A stretch of DNA of 64,000 nucleotides from Vibrio hepatarius (GCF_018860525.1 NZ_JAHKPM010000008.1:124001-188000); one strand, 5' to 3'; counted from the stretch's first letter, positions 43,549-54,123 are shown. The notes: generated by a model from the sequence alone, not told the origin. Translations and numbers: made by a program.

Positions 43549-44622
43549 TCATTCAACCATTTTGAACTGAATAGTTTGAGGTTTTTCTTGTCCGTGCCAA
43601 TACATTCGTGCGCACACTGACTCCGCTAGCTGAATATAATAAGCAGCTTGCTCTGAATCGGGCCGAGCGACGACACTAGGACACCCATTATCGATATCTT
43701 GACGCAAAGAAATGTGTAGCGGTATCTGAGCCAATAAATCAAAGCCATATTCACTCGACATTTTTTGCGCGCCACCGACACCAAAAATGTCCTCCTTGCC
43801 ACCACAATGACTGCAGATGTGGTAACTCATATTTTCCACTAAACCAATCACTGGCACCTGCACTTTCTCAAACATTGCCGCTCCCTTTCGGGCATCTGCA
43901 AGAGCAAGATCTTGTGGAGTAGTGACAATCACAGCTCCCGTAACGGGTATTTGTTGAGCTAAGGTCAACTGAATGTCCCCCGTCCCTGGTGGCATGTCTA
44001 TCACAAGATAATCGAGTTCTGGCCACTGCGTTTCATTGAGTAATTGGGCTAAAGCTTTCGACGCCATAGGACCACGCCAGATAGCGGCCTCATCTTTAGA
44101 AACCAAGTAACCGATAGAATGGGTATAGATGCCATGAGCGAAAATAGGCTGCATCCATTTATCATCTCTTACTTGAGGTGATGCCCCCTGCTGACCCATC
44201 ATGATAGGAACTGAAGGACCATAAATATCCGCATCTAGTAAGCCAACCTTTGCTCCCGACGTGGCAATTGCCAGTGCTAAGTTCACTGCTGTGGTTGATT
44301 TACCAACCCCACCCTTGGCTGAAGTAACGGCAATAATGTTCTTCACACCAGTCACCTGATGATCAACTTGTGTATGGAGCGGCTTAGGCACCGCTTTTAT
44401 GTCACACTTAACTACCGAAACATGGCCACTTTGCTGCTGTAATTGAATCCAGTCAGATAGCATCTGCACTACTGATAGAGTCGCAAAAGGGAATGCAATG
44501 GTAAGTCTGCCCGAATCCAGAGTCACAATACCTGCAACAGAGGCCCACTGCGCAACCAAGCTTGAATGCTCAAACTGGTTGAGCCAACTACAAAAATCTT
44601 CTTTGCTAGATAATAGACGCAT
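43549..44622 (-). CDS. apbC: Iron-sulfur cluster carrier protein ApbC (Mrp)
   Basis: 357 residues. An N-terminal helical head of about 90 residues is followed by the P-loop VTSAKGGVGKSTTAVN, DADIYGPSVPIMMG, YLVIDMPPGTGDIQLTLAQ and the C-x-x-C motif HICSHCGGKEDIFG that binds the 4Fe-4S cluster. It carries and transfers clusters in an ATP-dependent way. It is divergent from metG, as in E. coli (metG-mrp), 159 bases apart. The AGGAGGATC ribosome site is clear. Confidence 0.95.
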   Translation of the reverse strand: MRLLSSKEDFCSWLNQFEHSSLVAQWASVAGIVTLDSGRLTIAFPFATLSVVQMLSDWIQLQQQSGHVSVVKCDIKAVPKPLHTQVDHQVTGVKNIIAVTSAKGGVGKSTTAVNLALAIATSGAKVGLLDADIYGPSVPIMMGQQGASPQVRDDKWMQPIFAHGIYTHSIGYLVSKDEAAIWRGPMASKALAQLLNETQWPELDYLVIDMPPGTGDIQLTLAQQIPVTGAVIVTTPQDLALADARKGAAMFEKVQVPVIGLVENMSYHICSHCGGKEDIFGVGGAQKMSSEYGFDLLAQIPLHISLRQDIDNGCPSVVARPDSEQAAYYIQLAESVCARMYWHGQEKPQTIQFKMVE

Positions 44623-44781
44623 AGATCCTCCTTATGAGTCTAATCCTAGCATTGCTCGTTACAAGACTGAACCCCGAAAAAACTAAGATAATCACGCTGA
44701 TGATACCTTGGAGTCACAATGTGGATAAGGTAGTATTAGGGTCAATTTTTAAATACCTATCAGAATAAGCGAATATTAAGT

Positions 44782-46857
44782 ATGGCAAACGATCCAAGAA
44801 ACCTTGATCCAAGGAAACTGCTGGTAACTTGTGCCCTTCCGTATGCTAACGGTTCGATCCATTTAGGTCATATGCTTGAACACATTCAGGCAGACATCTG
44901 GGTTCGCTACCAACGCCTACGTGGCAACACGGTAAACTTCATTTGTGCTGACGATGCCCACGGCACGCCAATCATGCTAAAAGCACAACAAATGGGTATT
45001 ACACCAGAAGAAATGATCGCTGCCGTTAGTGAAGAACACCAGAAAGACTTTGCTGGCTTCGATATTAGCTTTGATAACTATCACAGCACTCATTCTGAAG
45101 AAAATAGACAACTAGCGTCACATATCTATCTTGAGTTAAAGAAAAATGGCTTCATTTCTAGCAGAACTATTTCACAACTCTTTGATCCAGAGAAAGAGAT
45201 GTTTCTACCCGATCGCTTTGTAAAAGGCACTTGCCCGAAATGTAAGTCTGACGATCAGTATGGTGATAATTGTGATAGCTGCGGAGCAACGTATAGCACG
45301 ACAGAGTTGATTGACCCTAAATCAGCCGTATCTGGTGCAACACCTGTCATGAAAGATTCTGAGCACTTCTTCTTTGATCTCCCCCAATTTGAAAGCATGC
45401 TTCAAGAGTGGACCCGCTCTGGTTCATTACAGACTGAAACCGCAAATAAAATGCAAGAGTGGTTTGAATCTGGTCTTCAACAGTGGGATATATCTCGTGA
45501 TGCACCTTATTTCGGTTTTGAAATCCCAGGTGAAAAAGATAAATTCTTCTACGTGTGGCTAGACGCACCTATCGGTTATATGGGTTCGTTTAAAAACCTA
45601 TGTGATAAACGTGAAGATCTAGATTTCAACGAATACTGGAAGAAAGACAGTACAACAGAGCTCTACCACTTTATTGGTAAAGATATTGTTTACTTCCACT
45701 CTCTGTTCTGGCCTGCAATGCTTGAAGGCAGTGGTTTTCGTAAACCAAATAATGTTTTCGTCCATGGTTACGTAACCGTAAACGGGGCGAAAATGTCTAA
45801 GTCAAAAGGCACATTTATTAAGGCAAGCACTTACCTAGATCACCTTGATCCTGAGTGCCTACGCTACTATTATGCAGCCAAGCTAAATAGTCGTATCGAT
45901 GACCTAGACTTGAACCTTGAAGACTTTACTCAAAGAGTCAATGCTGACGTCGTCAATAAGATTGTTAACCTTGCCTCACGTAATGCCGGTTTTATCACTA
46001 AACGCTTTAAAGGTATGCTTTCAGACGAATTTGCAGAGCCTGAACTGTATGAAGAGTTTGTTGCTGCAGCCGATCGCATCGCAGAGCTATACGAAACGCG
46101 AGAATTTGGCCGTGCGATACGTGAGATCACAGCACTGGCAGATAAAGCAAACCAATATGTTGATGAGAAAGCACCATGGGTTGTAGCAAAAGAAGAAGGT
46201 AAGGACCAACACTTACAAGATATTTGCTCTGTCGGCATCAACTTATTCCGTGTACTCATTACTTACCTAAAACCTGTTATGCCAGCGCTAACTGCGCGCA
46301 CAGAGGCTTTCCTCAACCAAGAGCTAACTTGGGATGGGATAACCAAGCCATTAACAGGCCATGAAATCACTAAATTCAAAGCACTTTTCAACCGTATCGA
46401 CCCGAAAAAGGTTGAGTCTATGATTGAATCTTCTAAACAAGATGCTGAACTAGAAATGGCGGCTAAAGAGAAAGCTGAAGCAGCAAAGAATCGGGCAAGT
46501 CAAACTGAGCTTGATAAAGACCCTATTGTTGCAGAGATTGATTTTGATGCCTTTTCGGCTGTGGATATGCGTATCGCACGTATTATTTCTTGTGAAGAAG
46601 TACCGAAAGCGAACAAGTTACTTAAGTTCCAGTTGGATATTGGTGGTGAAACTCGCCAAGTCTTCTCTGGCATTAAGTCAGCATACAGACCTGAAGATCT
46701 AGAAGGTAAATTCACTGTGATGGTCGCCAACCTCAAACCTCGTAAGATGAAGTTTGGTATGTCAGAAGGCATGATTTTGGCTGCTGGACCAGGTGGAAGC
46801 GATCTTTGGATTCTAGAACCTCATGAAGGTGCTAAGCCAGGCATGCGTGTCATGTAA
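44782..46857 (+). CDS. metG: Methionyl-tRNA synthetase (canonical, full-length)
   Basis: 691 residues. The HIGH box is [10 protein letters not shown] (about 25-34), the zinc knuckle is [18 protein letters not shown], the KMSKS loop is [12 protein letters not shown] (about 335-340) and the anticodon domain follows. The C-terminal EMAPII/OB-fold domain (about 590-691) contains [20 protein letters not shown] and [18 protein letters not shown], the tRNA-binding dimerisation module. Charges tRNA-Met. The window also carries a shorter paralogue at 9708. It is divergent from apbC, the conserved arrangement. Confidence 0.97.
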   Translation: MANDPRNLDPRKLLVTCALPYANGSIHLGHMLEHIQADIWVRYQRLRGNTVNFICADDAHGTPIMLKAQQMGITPEEMIAAVSEEHQKDFAGFDISFDNYHSTHSEENRQLASHIYLELKKNGFISSRTISQLFDPEKEMFLPDRFVKGTCPKCKSDDQYGDNCDSCGATYSTTELIDPKSAVSGATPVMKDSEHFFFDLPQFESMLQEWTRSGSLQTETANKMQEWFESGLQQWDISRDAPYFGFEIPGEKDKFFYVWLDAPIGYMGSFKNLCDKREDLDFNEYWKKDSTTELYHFIGKDIVYFHSLFWPAMLEGSGFRKPNNVFVHGYVTVNGAKMSKSKGTFIKASTYLDHLDPECLRYYYAAKLNSRIDDLDLNLEDFTQRVNADVVNKIVNLASRNAGFITKRFKGMLSDEFAEPELYEEFVAAADRIAELYETREFGRAIREITALADKANQYVDEKAPWVVAKEEGKDQHLQDICSVGINLFRVLITYLKPVMPALTARTEAFLNQELTWDGITKPLTGHEITKFKALFNRIDPKKVESMIESSKQDAELEMAAKEKAEAAKNRASQTELDKDPIVAEIDFDAFSAVDMRIARIISCEEVPKANKLLKFQLDIGGETRQVFSGIKSAYRPEDLEGKFTVMVANLKPRKMKFGMSEGMILAAGPGGSDLWILEPHEGAKPGMRVM

Positions 46858-46880
46858 AATAAGTTCATGCAATAACTCTA

Positions 46881-46904
46881 AGCCCTGCTAAAAATAGCAG
46901 GGCT
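46881..46904 (+). terminator. metG terminator
   Basis: AGCCCTGCTA / TAGCAGGGCT perfect stem with AAAA loop and TTTTT tail, 23 bases after the stop. Confidence 0.88.
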
Positions 46905-47025
46905 TTTTCGATGATATAGGACTCAAATCACTAAAAATACAAACAATGTCAAATATGAAACATAACACTTATAATTGCCTATGATAAAATTCGCTTCCTA
47001 TTGTTTTACATAGAGAAGAAATACA

Positions 47026-47874
47026 TTGAAAATCATAAGTATAGGTGACAATAATCCTTTCGCACCTCAAGAATTCGCTCAAGCTCTTCACCAATCAGGT
47101 TTTGTTGTGTTGACCGACACAGGCATTGAACAAGTAGAAATTGAAGGTTTGTATTCAAACTGGCTGAACTTTTTTTATCAAGCTGAGGAATCTAAGCAAG
47201 AGTTTCTATATAACAAAGAGACTGTCGCAGGTTTTATTCCTCGAACAGTGTCAGAAACGGCAAAAGGGTTTACGAAAAAAGATCTCAAGGAAGTTTTTCA
47301 TTATTATGAAGATAAAGCGTGTCCCCCAGATCAACAAAAAAGAAGTGATGAAATAAGACACCGCCTGCTTAATTTATCTGCCAAACTACTCGGGTGGCTG
47401 AACAATCACCTGCCATCTGAAATAAAAGATGAACTCGACGAGCCATTAGATAGCATGGCAAAAGACTCGCCAAAAACCCTATTTAGAATGAACTATTATC
47501 CACCGTTGGATAACTTTTCTGATAGCGCAAAGCTCGGCGCACAACGAGCAGAATCACATGCAGATATCAACCTGATTACCTTACTACCCAATGTATCTAG
47601 TTCAGGTTTAGAAGCAAAAACCAGAGATGGAACGTGGACAGCGGTTCCTTATATTCCGAACAGTATCGTGATTAACGCTGGCGATATGCTTGCTATGCGT
47701 ACCAACGATTTTTATCCCTCTTTCTATCATCGAGTAATACAGCCCTCTAACTCTACTGAAGAACGTATTTCTCTGGCCTTTTGTGTCCACCCTAAAGATG
47801 AATGCAGGCTTTCTGACCAATACACAGCCGACAGTTTTTTACAGCAACGCTACAAAGAACTTAAGGTGAAATAA
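47026..47874 (+). CDS. 2-oxoglutarate/Fe(II)-dependent oxygenase, isopenicillin-N-synthase-like
   Basis: 282 residues from a TTG start; GAGAAG precedes it and no ATG is in frame for 150 codons. The Fe-binding facial triad is visible as SHADINLITLL (H-x-D) and YHRVIQP (distal His), with the 2-oxoglutarate-binding Arg in EERISLAFCVHP. The N-terminus (LHQSGFVVLTDTG, then GFIPRTVSE) fits the IPNS/2OG-oxygenase fold. These enzymes hydroxylate, desaturate or cyclise small molecules. An MFS exporter-like gene starts five bases after its stop, so the pair probably makes and exports, or modifies and imports, a small metabolite. The substrate is unknown. Confidence 0.82.
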   Translation: MKIISIGDNNPFAPQEFAQALHQSGFVVLTDTGIEQVEIEGLYSNWLNFFYQAEESKQEFLYNKETVAGFIPRTVSETAKGFTKKDLKEVFHYYEDKACPPDQQKRSDEIRHRLLNLSAKLLGWLNNHLPSEIKDELDEPLDSMAKDSPKTLFRMNYYPPLDNFSDSAKLGAQRAESHADINLITLLPNVSSSGLEAKTRDGTWTAVPYIPNSIVINAGDMLAMRTNDFYPSFYHRVIQPSNSTEERISLAFCVHPKDECRLSDQYTADSFLQQRYKELKVK

Positions 47875-47879
47875 TTACT

Positions 47880-49079
47880 ATGACACGCATGATGCCCCTG
47901 CTTGTTGCGGTTTTGATAGGCATTGCTTATCAGGTTTTTGTCGATATTTATTTAGTCGCTCTTCCTGATATACAAGAATCGTTGAACATGAGCTATCTCG
48001 CCGCTAATTCATCGCTAATCTTGTACCTTGGGGCTAATGCAACATTTTTGCTGCTAGCCGGTATTTTATCAGAGCAGTTAGGTCGAAAAAATATCATTAT
48101 CGCCGGGTTGTGCATTAGTTTAGTAGGTACCGCGATTATACTTTCCATGCAACATTCTGTGGCCTTCTTAATTGGCCGCACACTTCAGGGAGTTGGTTTA
48201 AGTGCTTCTATTTTAGCAACCCCGGTCCTAATGGATAATTACAAGGGTAAACAACTTACCTACGGCTTTTTATGTTTCGAGTTTTTTTACTCAATTACAC
48301 CCATTATTGCCCCATACATAGGAGCAACTATTACTTCGCACTATTCTTGGCAACATATTTTCACCATTTTATTCATATATCAATTAGTTACCCTACTATT
48401 TACTTTTAAGCTTAACAAACAAAATTTGGATAAAAAGAGAATAGGAAAAAAACGCAGATTGGTCATTTTTAGGCGAATATTAGCGAATAAAAAGTTCACT
48501 GTACTCACCGTTCTAATGGCTTTATTTTGGGGAGAAATGGTCATCGCTCATCTGCTCTCTCCATATATTTTTCAAAATGATTTCAACTATTCCACATATG
48601 AATATGGTTTATTCACATTAATTATGGGTGTTTTTTACGCTGTCGCCGCAATCAGTAATCTGCTTTTATTAAAATTCTATACAGAAGCACGTATTATATC
48701 TTTTTCAGTATGGGCCAATGCTATTTTAGCCGCTATATTCTTAGTCAAACAGTTGATACTTCCTCAATCAGAATGGGATATTAGTATTTACCTATGCCTG
48801 ATGGCTATTTTCTGTGGGTTGTTTTTTATCAATGCAATGACCAGCTCATTAAGAATATTCGCCGACTATTACTCTGGATACGCAGCCGCATTACAAGGTT
48901 GTATATGCATTGGTTTCTGGAGCTTACTGAGTTTGGTCTGTTCACAAATTCAGCCCAATGAAATAGCACTAATTCTAATATTATCATCAATGGCAGCAGT
49001 GGCAACGACACTATTAATTAAAAAGCGTACCATCATTTTCTACGTCAAGCACGATCCTCATGAAGGGCTATCCTGCTGA
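47880..49079 (+). CDS. MFS transporter (Bcr/CflA-like)
   Basis: 399 residues with 12 predicted helices. Family signs: LYLGANATFLLLAGILSEQLGRKN (MFS loop 2-3 'GxLaDrxGRk' region), LIGRTLQGVGLSASILATPVLMDNY and the C-terminal half after a basic loop (KKRIGKKRR). The length and the DHA1 loop resemble Bcr/CflA drug-resistance carriers. It is cotranscribed with the 2OG oxygenase: AAGGTGAAA inside the oxygenase's last codons serves as its ribosome site. Substrate unknown; coupling suggests the oxygenase product or precursor (inference). Confidence 0.82.
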   Translation: MTRMMPLLVAVLIGIAYQVFVDIYLVALPDIQESLNMSYLAANSSLILYLGANATFLLLAGILSEQLGRKNIIIAGLCISLVGTAIILSMQHSVAFLIGRTLQGVGLSASILATPVLMDNYKGKQLTYGFLCFEFFYSITPIIAPYIGATITSHYSWQHIFTILFIYQLVTLLFTFKLNKQNLDKKRIGKKRRLVIFRRILANKKFTVLTVLMALFWGEMVIAHLLSPYIFQNDFNYSTYEYGLFTLIMGVFYAVAAISNLLLLKFYTEARIISFSVWANAILAAIFLVKQLILPQSEWDISIYLCLMAIFCGLFFINAMTSSLRIFADYYSGYAAALQGCICIGFWSLLSLVCSQIQPNEIALILILSSMAAVATTLLIKKRTIIFYVKHDPHEGLSC

Positions 49080-49167
49080 ACTAATCCGCTCACAATTTGA
49101 GTTTCCAAATTATAAAAATATGGCTTAAATACTAATATTTTTATTAAAATACTTCATGGAAAAATAT

Positions 49168-49205
49168 AAAAATCCCTCACAAGCCATGGCTTATGAGGGA
49201 TTTTT
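49168..49205. terminator. Bidirectional terminator between the MFS gene and udp
   Basis: AAATCCCTCA / TGAGGGATTT outer stem with a nested AAGCC/GGCTT stem, T-rich on both strands, between convergent genes. Confidence 0.85.
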
Positions 49206-49228
49206 ATATTTAGTCTGTTGCTTTGGTA

Positions 49229-49987
49229 CTAAAGCATCTTACGCGCCGCTGCAACGACGACTTTAATTGAACGTGATTCTGTTTCTTTCAAAGTAGCATG
49301 ATCAGGAGTTTCTTTTTGAGTACGATTGATAATAACCCCAGCTACACACCCCGCTTTTAAACCAGAAGTCGCACACATTGTTAACAAGGTGGCTGATTCC
49401 ATTTCAAAGTTCAACACCCCCATATCTTGCCATTCTTTCATCGAACCTTGGAACCGCCTCACCACTCGACCCGAGAAAGTATCATAGCGCTCTTGCCCAG
49501 GATAAAAAGTATCACTAGAGGCGGTCACGCCCATATGAACTTGAGCACCAGACTCTTCAACTGCCGCTTTCATCGCCGTCGCCACAGAAAAATCCGCCAC
49601 AGCCGGGAATTCCATTGGCGCAAAGTGTAGACTTGCACCATCTAGGCGAACCGAGCCTGTCGATACAATCATGTCACCAACATTCACATGTGGCTGGATA
49701 GCCCCCGTGGTGCCAACACGTAAAAAAGTATCGACACCAAGCTGAGCCAACTCTTCAACCGCTATTGACGTTGACGGGCCACCGATACCTGTTGAACACA
49801 CAACAACAGGTTTGCCATCAAGCTCAGCACGATAAAGTGTGTACTCGCGATGACTGGCCAAAAAGACCGGATTTTCCATTTCTTCAGCAATTTTCTGAAC
49901 GCGAGCAGGATCACCAGGAATAATGGCAAGCTTTGCGCCAACAAGATCATCTTGAGTGACTCCTAGGTGAAATACAGCTTGAGACAT
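49229..49987 (-). CDS. udp: Uridine phosphorylase
   Basis: 252 residues. [17 protein letters not shown] (about 21-37), [19 protein letters not shown] and the C-terminal signature [20 protein letters not shown] identify Udp of the NP-I family. It splits uridine to uracil and ribose-1-phosphate. GGAGCC precedes the ATG. It pairs functionally with NupC (2889) and Udk (42619). CytR/CRP control is typical of the family, but no clear operator is called here. Confidence 0.96.
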   Translation of the reverse strand: MSQAVFHLGVTQDDLVGAKLAIIPGDPARVQKIAEEMENPVFLASHREYTLYRAELDGKPVVVCSTGIGGPSTSIAVEELAQLGVDTFLRVGTTGAIQPHVNVGDMIVSTGSVRLDGASLHFAPMEFPAVADFSVATAMKAAVEESGAQVHMGVTASSDTFYPGQERYDTFSGRVVRRFQGSMKEWQDMGVLNFEMESATLLTMCATSGLKAGCVAGVIINRTQKETPDHATLKETESRSIKVVVAAARKML

Positions 49988-50191
49988 GCGGGGCTCCTTG
50001 TTTGACGAAATAGGCTGATTTCTATTGGCCTTTTCGCTCTATTCATTTGTTTGGGTACAGGCGTAATGTATCTAACTCGCCAGATAAAAATAATGACATC
50101 GATCACAAACATTGCTTGCATTATCATAAAAATTACAAATAAAATCGTTTTGCATCACATTTCAATAGTCACTAGAATAACTTAGTTGCAT

Positions 50192-50217
50192 AAAAAACCT
50201 GAGAACGTGTCCCAGGC
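50192..50217 (-). terminator. zntA terminator
   Basis: On the minus strand, CCTGGGACACGTTCTCAGG forms an imperfect stem (CCTG/CAGG plus flanking pairs) followed by TTTTTT, 24 bases after the ATPase stop. Confidence 0.65.
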
Positions 50218-50240
50218 TTGATATGTAAAAAAGATGTCTA

Positions 50241-52541
50241 TTATTTAGGCTTAAACTTAAGTAAGCGCAGTGCATTTAAGGTAACAATTGCTGTCGCACC
50301 ACTATCGGCAAGTACCGCAACCCAAAGCCCAGTAATACCAAGCAAACTAGTCACCAAAAAGATACTTTTCAGTCCCAAAGCAAGAGCTATATTCTGGCGA
50401 ATATTGTTAAGTGTGGCTCGAGACAGCTCAATCATTCCTGCTAATTCAATCAAGCGGTTATGGGTGATTGCTGCATCAGCAGTCTCAAGAGCAACATCTG
50501 TTCCTCCTCCCATCGCAATACCAATACTTGATGCTTTCATCGCCGGAGCATCATTTATGCCGTCTCCTACCATGGCGACGTTCGATGTCGATGATAAGTT
50601 TTCTACGTAAGTGACTTTATCCTGAGGTAATAAGCCCGCTTTAAAATCAATGTCTATCATTGAGCTTATCGCTTTGGCACTGCGTGCATTATCACCAGTT
50701 AGCATAATTGAGTTGATGCCAAGATTCTTAAGCGCTTTAATCGCTATTGCAGAATCGTCACGTAATGTGTCTTGCCAAGCAACCAGACCAATAACTGTAG
50801 TTTCTCCCCGAATAGCAACAACAACCGTTTTACCCTGGTCTTCCATTTTTCGAATATCTTCTACCACCTCAGAGGGCAACACAAAATTCAGCTTGCTTGG
50901 TGCAATAGCCTGATATACAACACCATTAACCAAGCCACGTACACCAAGACCAATCAAGGCTTGCTTGTCCGTTGCCTCAGGTACATCGATACCAGATGAT
51001 TGCGCTTTCTTAACTAATGAAATAGCAAGTGGATGACTTGACCCCACTTCAATTGCCGCAATGCTTTTGAGCAATTCAGTGCCTTCAAACTTACCGACTG
51101 CAATAATATCTGTTACTTCCGGCTTTCCTTGAGTTAACGTCCCTGTTTTATCAAAAGCAACCGTTTCAATCTTACCCAATTGCTCAAGTGCCGCGCCTCC
51201 TTTAATTAGAGCCCCTCGCTTCGCAGCAGCAGCCAAACCAGAAGTAATCGCAGCTGGGGTGGAGATCACCAATGCACATGGGCAAGCAATGAGCAATAAA
51301 GCAAGCCCGCGGTAGACCCAAGTTTCCCAAGGCTGGGCAAAAAATAGTGGTGGAACAAGAATGACAAACAAGGATACCATCATCATCAGTGGCGTATACC
51401 AACGACTAAACTTGTCGAGAAAGCGCTCTAGTGGTGCTTTGCGCGATTCTGCTTCTTCTATAAGGTGTAAAATTCGGTCAATGGCATTTTCACCTTGCTT
51501 GGAAGTAATAACAAACCGTACGACTTTATCTACTGCCACAGCACCTGCCATCACAGAATCGTTATCAAAACGTTCAACAGGTATGGACTCACCTGTGAGT
51601 GCGCTTTCATCAAAACTGGCAGCTTGTCCGATCAACTGACCATCAGCTGGGAGCCTAGACCCAGGTGAAACCTCAATAATATCACCTGGCTGTAATTCAC
51701 TTGCAGACACTTCGACACGTTGATCATTGACAATTTTAGTCGCCGTTTCAGGCACTAATTCCATCAGTGACTGCACTCCACTTCGAGCTCGTGAGGCAGC
51801 AAAAGCTTCTAACCGCTCGCCAATCATAAAGAGTAATAACACCATGGCCGCTTCTGCAGTCTCACCAAGATAAAGTGCCCCGATTGCCGCGACGCTCATC
51901 AAGGTTTCTATTGCAAAAGGTGTCCCTGATCTAGCCAATTGTAATGCTTTTTTACTGATGGGATAGAGACCCGCTAAACAGGTCAAGACAAACAGCCACT
52001 CACTAATCGTAGGTGAAAAAGGTTTAATAAAGGCAGCAACAACCATAGAAAATGCGATAGCTATGATAGCGGCATTTTGTTTAACAATCGTTTTCCAACC
52101 AGACTTTGATTGCGGCTTTGAAGAAGAGAGTACAGTACTAAAATTAAAACCAGACTTAATAATAGCTTGCTCAACCTGCGGAGCAACACTAGGACTCTCT
52201 GTTTTGACCACTAGCTTCTCAGTGGCAAATAGAACTTTAGCCTCTATAACGCCAGCGACCTTATTGACTGCGTTTTCAATTTTTTTTGCGCATGACGGAC
52301 AATCCATGCCATTAATTTTCCAGCTATGGGTCACTTCTTGTGTTATGGAACTTCTGGGGTCACTTTCCTCATCAGCAGGATCAAGTCCAGCTGAACAACT
52401 ATCCAAGTTGCAACAATCCGACTCCATACCATTGCTCCCTGAAATCTGTATTGTAGCCACTTTAGGGCTTGAGCAAGAAGCTGCATGTGCAGGCTTGAAC
52501 GCGACTTTTTCTGAACGGCAGGCTTTATGTTTTGTGCACAT
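50241..52541 (-). CDS. zntA: Heavy-metal translocating P-type ATPase, ZntA-like (Zn/Cd/Pb)
   Basis: 766 residues. A Cys/His-rich N-terminal extension (MCTKHKACRS, then ESDCCNLDSCSAGLD) precedes an HMA domain with GMDCPSCAKKIENAV. The membrane metal site is LLIACPCALVIST (CPC). The phosphorylation motif is VAFDKTGTLTQG, the hinge MVGDGINDAPAMK. The CPC with this N-terminus indicates a Zn(II)/Cd(II)/Pb(II) exporter, in the inner membrane. The promoter just upstream is a MerR-type with a 20-base spacer, so ZntR-like control is very likely; its regulator gene is not in this window. Confidence 0.93.
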   Translation of the reverse strand: MCTKHKACRSEKVAFKPAHAASCSSPKVATIQISGSNGMESDCCNLDSCSAGLDPADEESDPRSSITQEVTHSWKINGMDCPSCAKKIENAVNKVAGVIEAKVLFATEKLVVKTESPSVAPQVEQAIIKSGFNFSTVLSSSKPQSKSGWKTIVKQNAAIIAIAFSMVVAAFIKPFSPTISEWLFVLTCLAGLYPISKKALQLARSGTPFAIETLMSVAAIGALYLGETAEAAMVLLLFMIGERLEAFAASRARSGVQSLMELVPETATKIVNDQRVEVSASELQPGDIIEVSPGSRLPADGQLIGQAASFDESALTGESIPVERFDNDSVMAGAVAVDKVVRFVITSKQGENAIDRILHLIEEAESRKAPLERFLDKFSRWYTPLMMMVSLFVILVPPLFFAQPWETWVYRGLALLLIACPCALVISTPAAITSGLAAAAKRGALIKGGAALEQLGKIETVAFDKTGTLTQGKPEVTDIIAVGKFEGTELLKSIAAIEVGSSHPLAISLVKKAQSSGIDVPEATDKQALIGLGVRGLVNGVVYQAIAPSKLNFVLPSEVVEDIRKMEDQGKTVVVAIRGETTVIGLVAWQDTLRDDSAIAIKALKNLGINSIMLTGDNARSAKAISSMIDIDFKAGLLPQDKVTYVENLSSTSNVAMVGDGINDAPAMKASSIGIAMGGGTDVALETADAAITHNRLIELAGMIELSRATLNNIRQNIALALGLKSIFLVTSLLGITGLWVAVLADSGATAIVTLNALRLLKFKPK

Positions 52542-52570
52542 AACTTTATCTCCATTGGATGTACACTCAA

Positions 52571-52602
52571 AGCATAAACCTTGGAGTAGACTCCAAGGTC
52601 AA
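52571..52602 (-). promoter_or_regulatory. MerR/ZntR-type zntA promoter and operator
   Basis: On the minus strand: -35 TTGACC (52602-52597), 20-base spacer, -10 TATGCT (52576-52571). The spacer holds a perfect dyad: 10-base arms ACCTTGGAGT and ACTCCAAGGT around two bases (52578-52599). An overlong spacer twisted by a MerR-family activator is the hallmark of this class, and the CTTGGAGT arms resemble the E. coli ZntR site. The MATE gene's stop codon lies inside the -35 element. Confidence 0.85.
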
Positions 52603-54065
52603 CTATTTTTTTCATTTGTTAACAACATTTCTTTTTGGCTAGCAACTTCATCAATTAAAACCGCATCATGGGTACAAAAAGGTTGCGAATTAATACTTGT
52701 AATAGAAGGGTCTTTGCCTTCTAACGCGACGAATTCACCTTTAATTAAATCGTTAATGTGCTTACGCAGTACAATAATTGCTAACACCCCAAATACAATC
52801 GAACCCACAGCTTGCCCATATAAGACACCAAGCGCGCCAAACCAATGTGACCCAAAATACACGAAAGGCAAGGTCCCGAGTGTCGCCTTACCTAAATTTA
52901 ATGCTGTAGAATAAAAGGGTTTACCTAGATTATTGAATGACGTATTCGCCACAAACTGAGCGCCATTAAAAATGAAACTAAAAGCGACATAAGTACAAAA
53001 AGCAGAAACAATGATGGCTGCATCACCTTGTAAATTAAACCCTGTGATCACCAACGATTGGACGAAGTACAGCGAAATACAAACCACTACTGTATAAACC
53101 GTGGTGACAACCAAAGAATTCGTCAAGGTTTCACGAACTCGATCAAGCCTCTCAGCACCAAAGTTTTGGCCAATAATAGGCCCAACAGCACCTGACAGAG
53201 CAAAAAGTACCGCAAAACACACAGGGATAAGGCGTCCTATAACCGCATAACCTGCGACAAAGTCCTCTCCATACTTTGCAATAGACGTTGTGACAATCGC
53301 ATTACCTATTGGCGTTGCAATATTCGTAATAATTGCTGGAACAGCGATGGTTAATATCGCCTTAAGACTATTACGCCAAGCGATTAACGAAGGAAAAGCA
53401 AGCAGGTTATGAGTACGAATTAGTGGGTATAGGGAGAAAAATAATACCGTGAACCGTGCGAATACTGTTGCCACAGCAGCACCTTCAACATTCCAGTCCA
53501 GAGCAAAGATAAAAATGGGGTCTAATATCGCATTAATTATCCCACCTGCTAAAGTCGCCCACATAGAGCGTTTTGCATCACCAGCAGCCCTTAAGCCTGC
53601 GCCCGCTGACATTGCAATCGCAATCACAGGCCCACTCGGAAGCAATATTTGCAAATACGCTTGAGCACGTTCCGCAACATAACCTTTCGCCCCAATGGCA
53701 GCGAGAAGTTCAGGAATAAACATAAACATCAAAGCGCTGATCACACTGCTGATAACAAATGCGGTAAGAATAATACTAGTGCTGAGTCTTCTAGCATGAT
53801 CGCGTTGTTTTGCTCCAATAGCTTTAGATACTAAAGCTCCCATAGCTATCGAAGTACCTATCGAGATTGAAGTAGAAAAGAAAACCAATGTCCCAGCAAA
53901 ACCAACTGCCGCAGCTAACTCAACCTGACCCAACATACTGATAAAAAGCATATCCAGCAAGTCAACCAAAAACAGAGCCATTAAACCGACAGAACCAGCC
54001 CCCGACATCACTAATATATGCCGCATAGTCGAACCTTCAACAAATTTAGCGCTCTGATTCTCCAT
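52599..54065 (-). CDS. MATE-family multidrug efflux transporter
   Basis: 488 residues with 12 hydrophobic segments in two related halves. SGAGSVGLMALFLVDLLDMLFISMLG (split across about 17-42) and VGFAGTLVFFSTSISIGTSI open the N-half. NIATPIGNAIVTTSIAKYG and GPIIGQNFGAERLDRVRETL open the C-half; these match MATE (NorM/DinF superfamily). It would extrude cationic drugs by Na+ or H+ antiport. The C-terminal tail is long and soluble (EGKDPSITSINSQPFCTHDA and beyond). Its end overlaps the zntA promoter, so read-through or promoter occlusion between the two is possible. Confidence 0.88.
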   Translation of the reverse strand: MENQSAKFVEGSTMRHILVMSGAGSVGLMALFLVDLLDMLFISMLGQVELAAAVGFAGTLVFFSTSISIGTSIAMGALVSKAIGAKQRDHARRLSTSIILTAFVISSVISALMFMFIPELLAAIGAKGYVAERAQAYLQILLPSGPVIAIAMSAGAGLRAAGDAKRSMWATLAGGIINAILDPIFIFALDWNVEGAAVATVFARFTVLFFSLYPLIRTHNLLAFPSLIAWRNSLKAILTIAVPAIITNIATPIGNAIVTTSIAKYGEDFVAGYAVIGRLIPVCFAVLFALSGAVGPIIGQNFGAERLDRVRETLTNSLVVTTVYTVVVCISLYFVQSLVITGFNLQGDAAIIVSAFCTYVAFSFIFNGAQFVANTSFNNLGKPFYSTALNLGKATLGTLPFVYFGSHWFGALGVLYGQAVGSIVFGVLAIIVLRKHINDLIKGEFVALEGKDPSITSINSQPFCTHDAVLIDEVASQKEMLLTNEKNS

Positions 54066-54099
54066 GCCCAGCCTCAGTCGGTGTTGTCGGAATAATAAA

Positions 54100-54123
54100 A
54101 AGAGGCGCTGAACAGCGCCTCTT
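54100..54123 (-). terminator. Terminator after the CBS gene
   Basis: AAGAGGCGCT / AGCGCCTCTT stem with a GAAC loop between the CBS gene and the MATE gene, T-rich tail (TTATTATTCC) on the minus strand. Confidence 0.82.
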
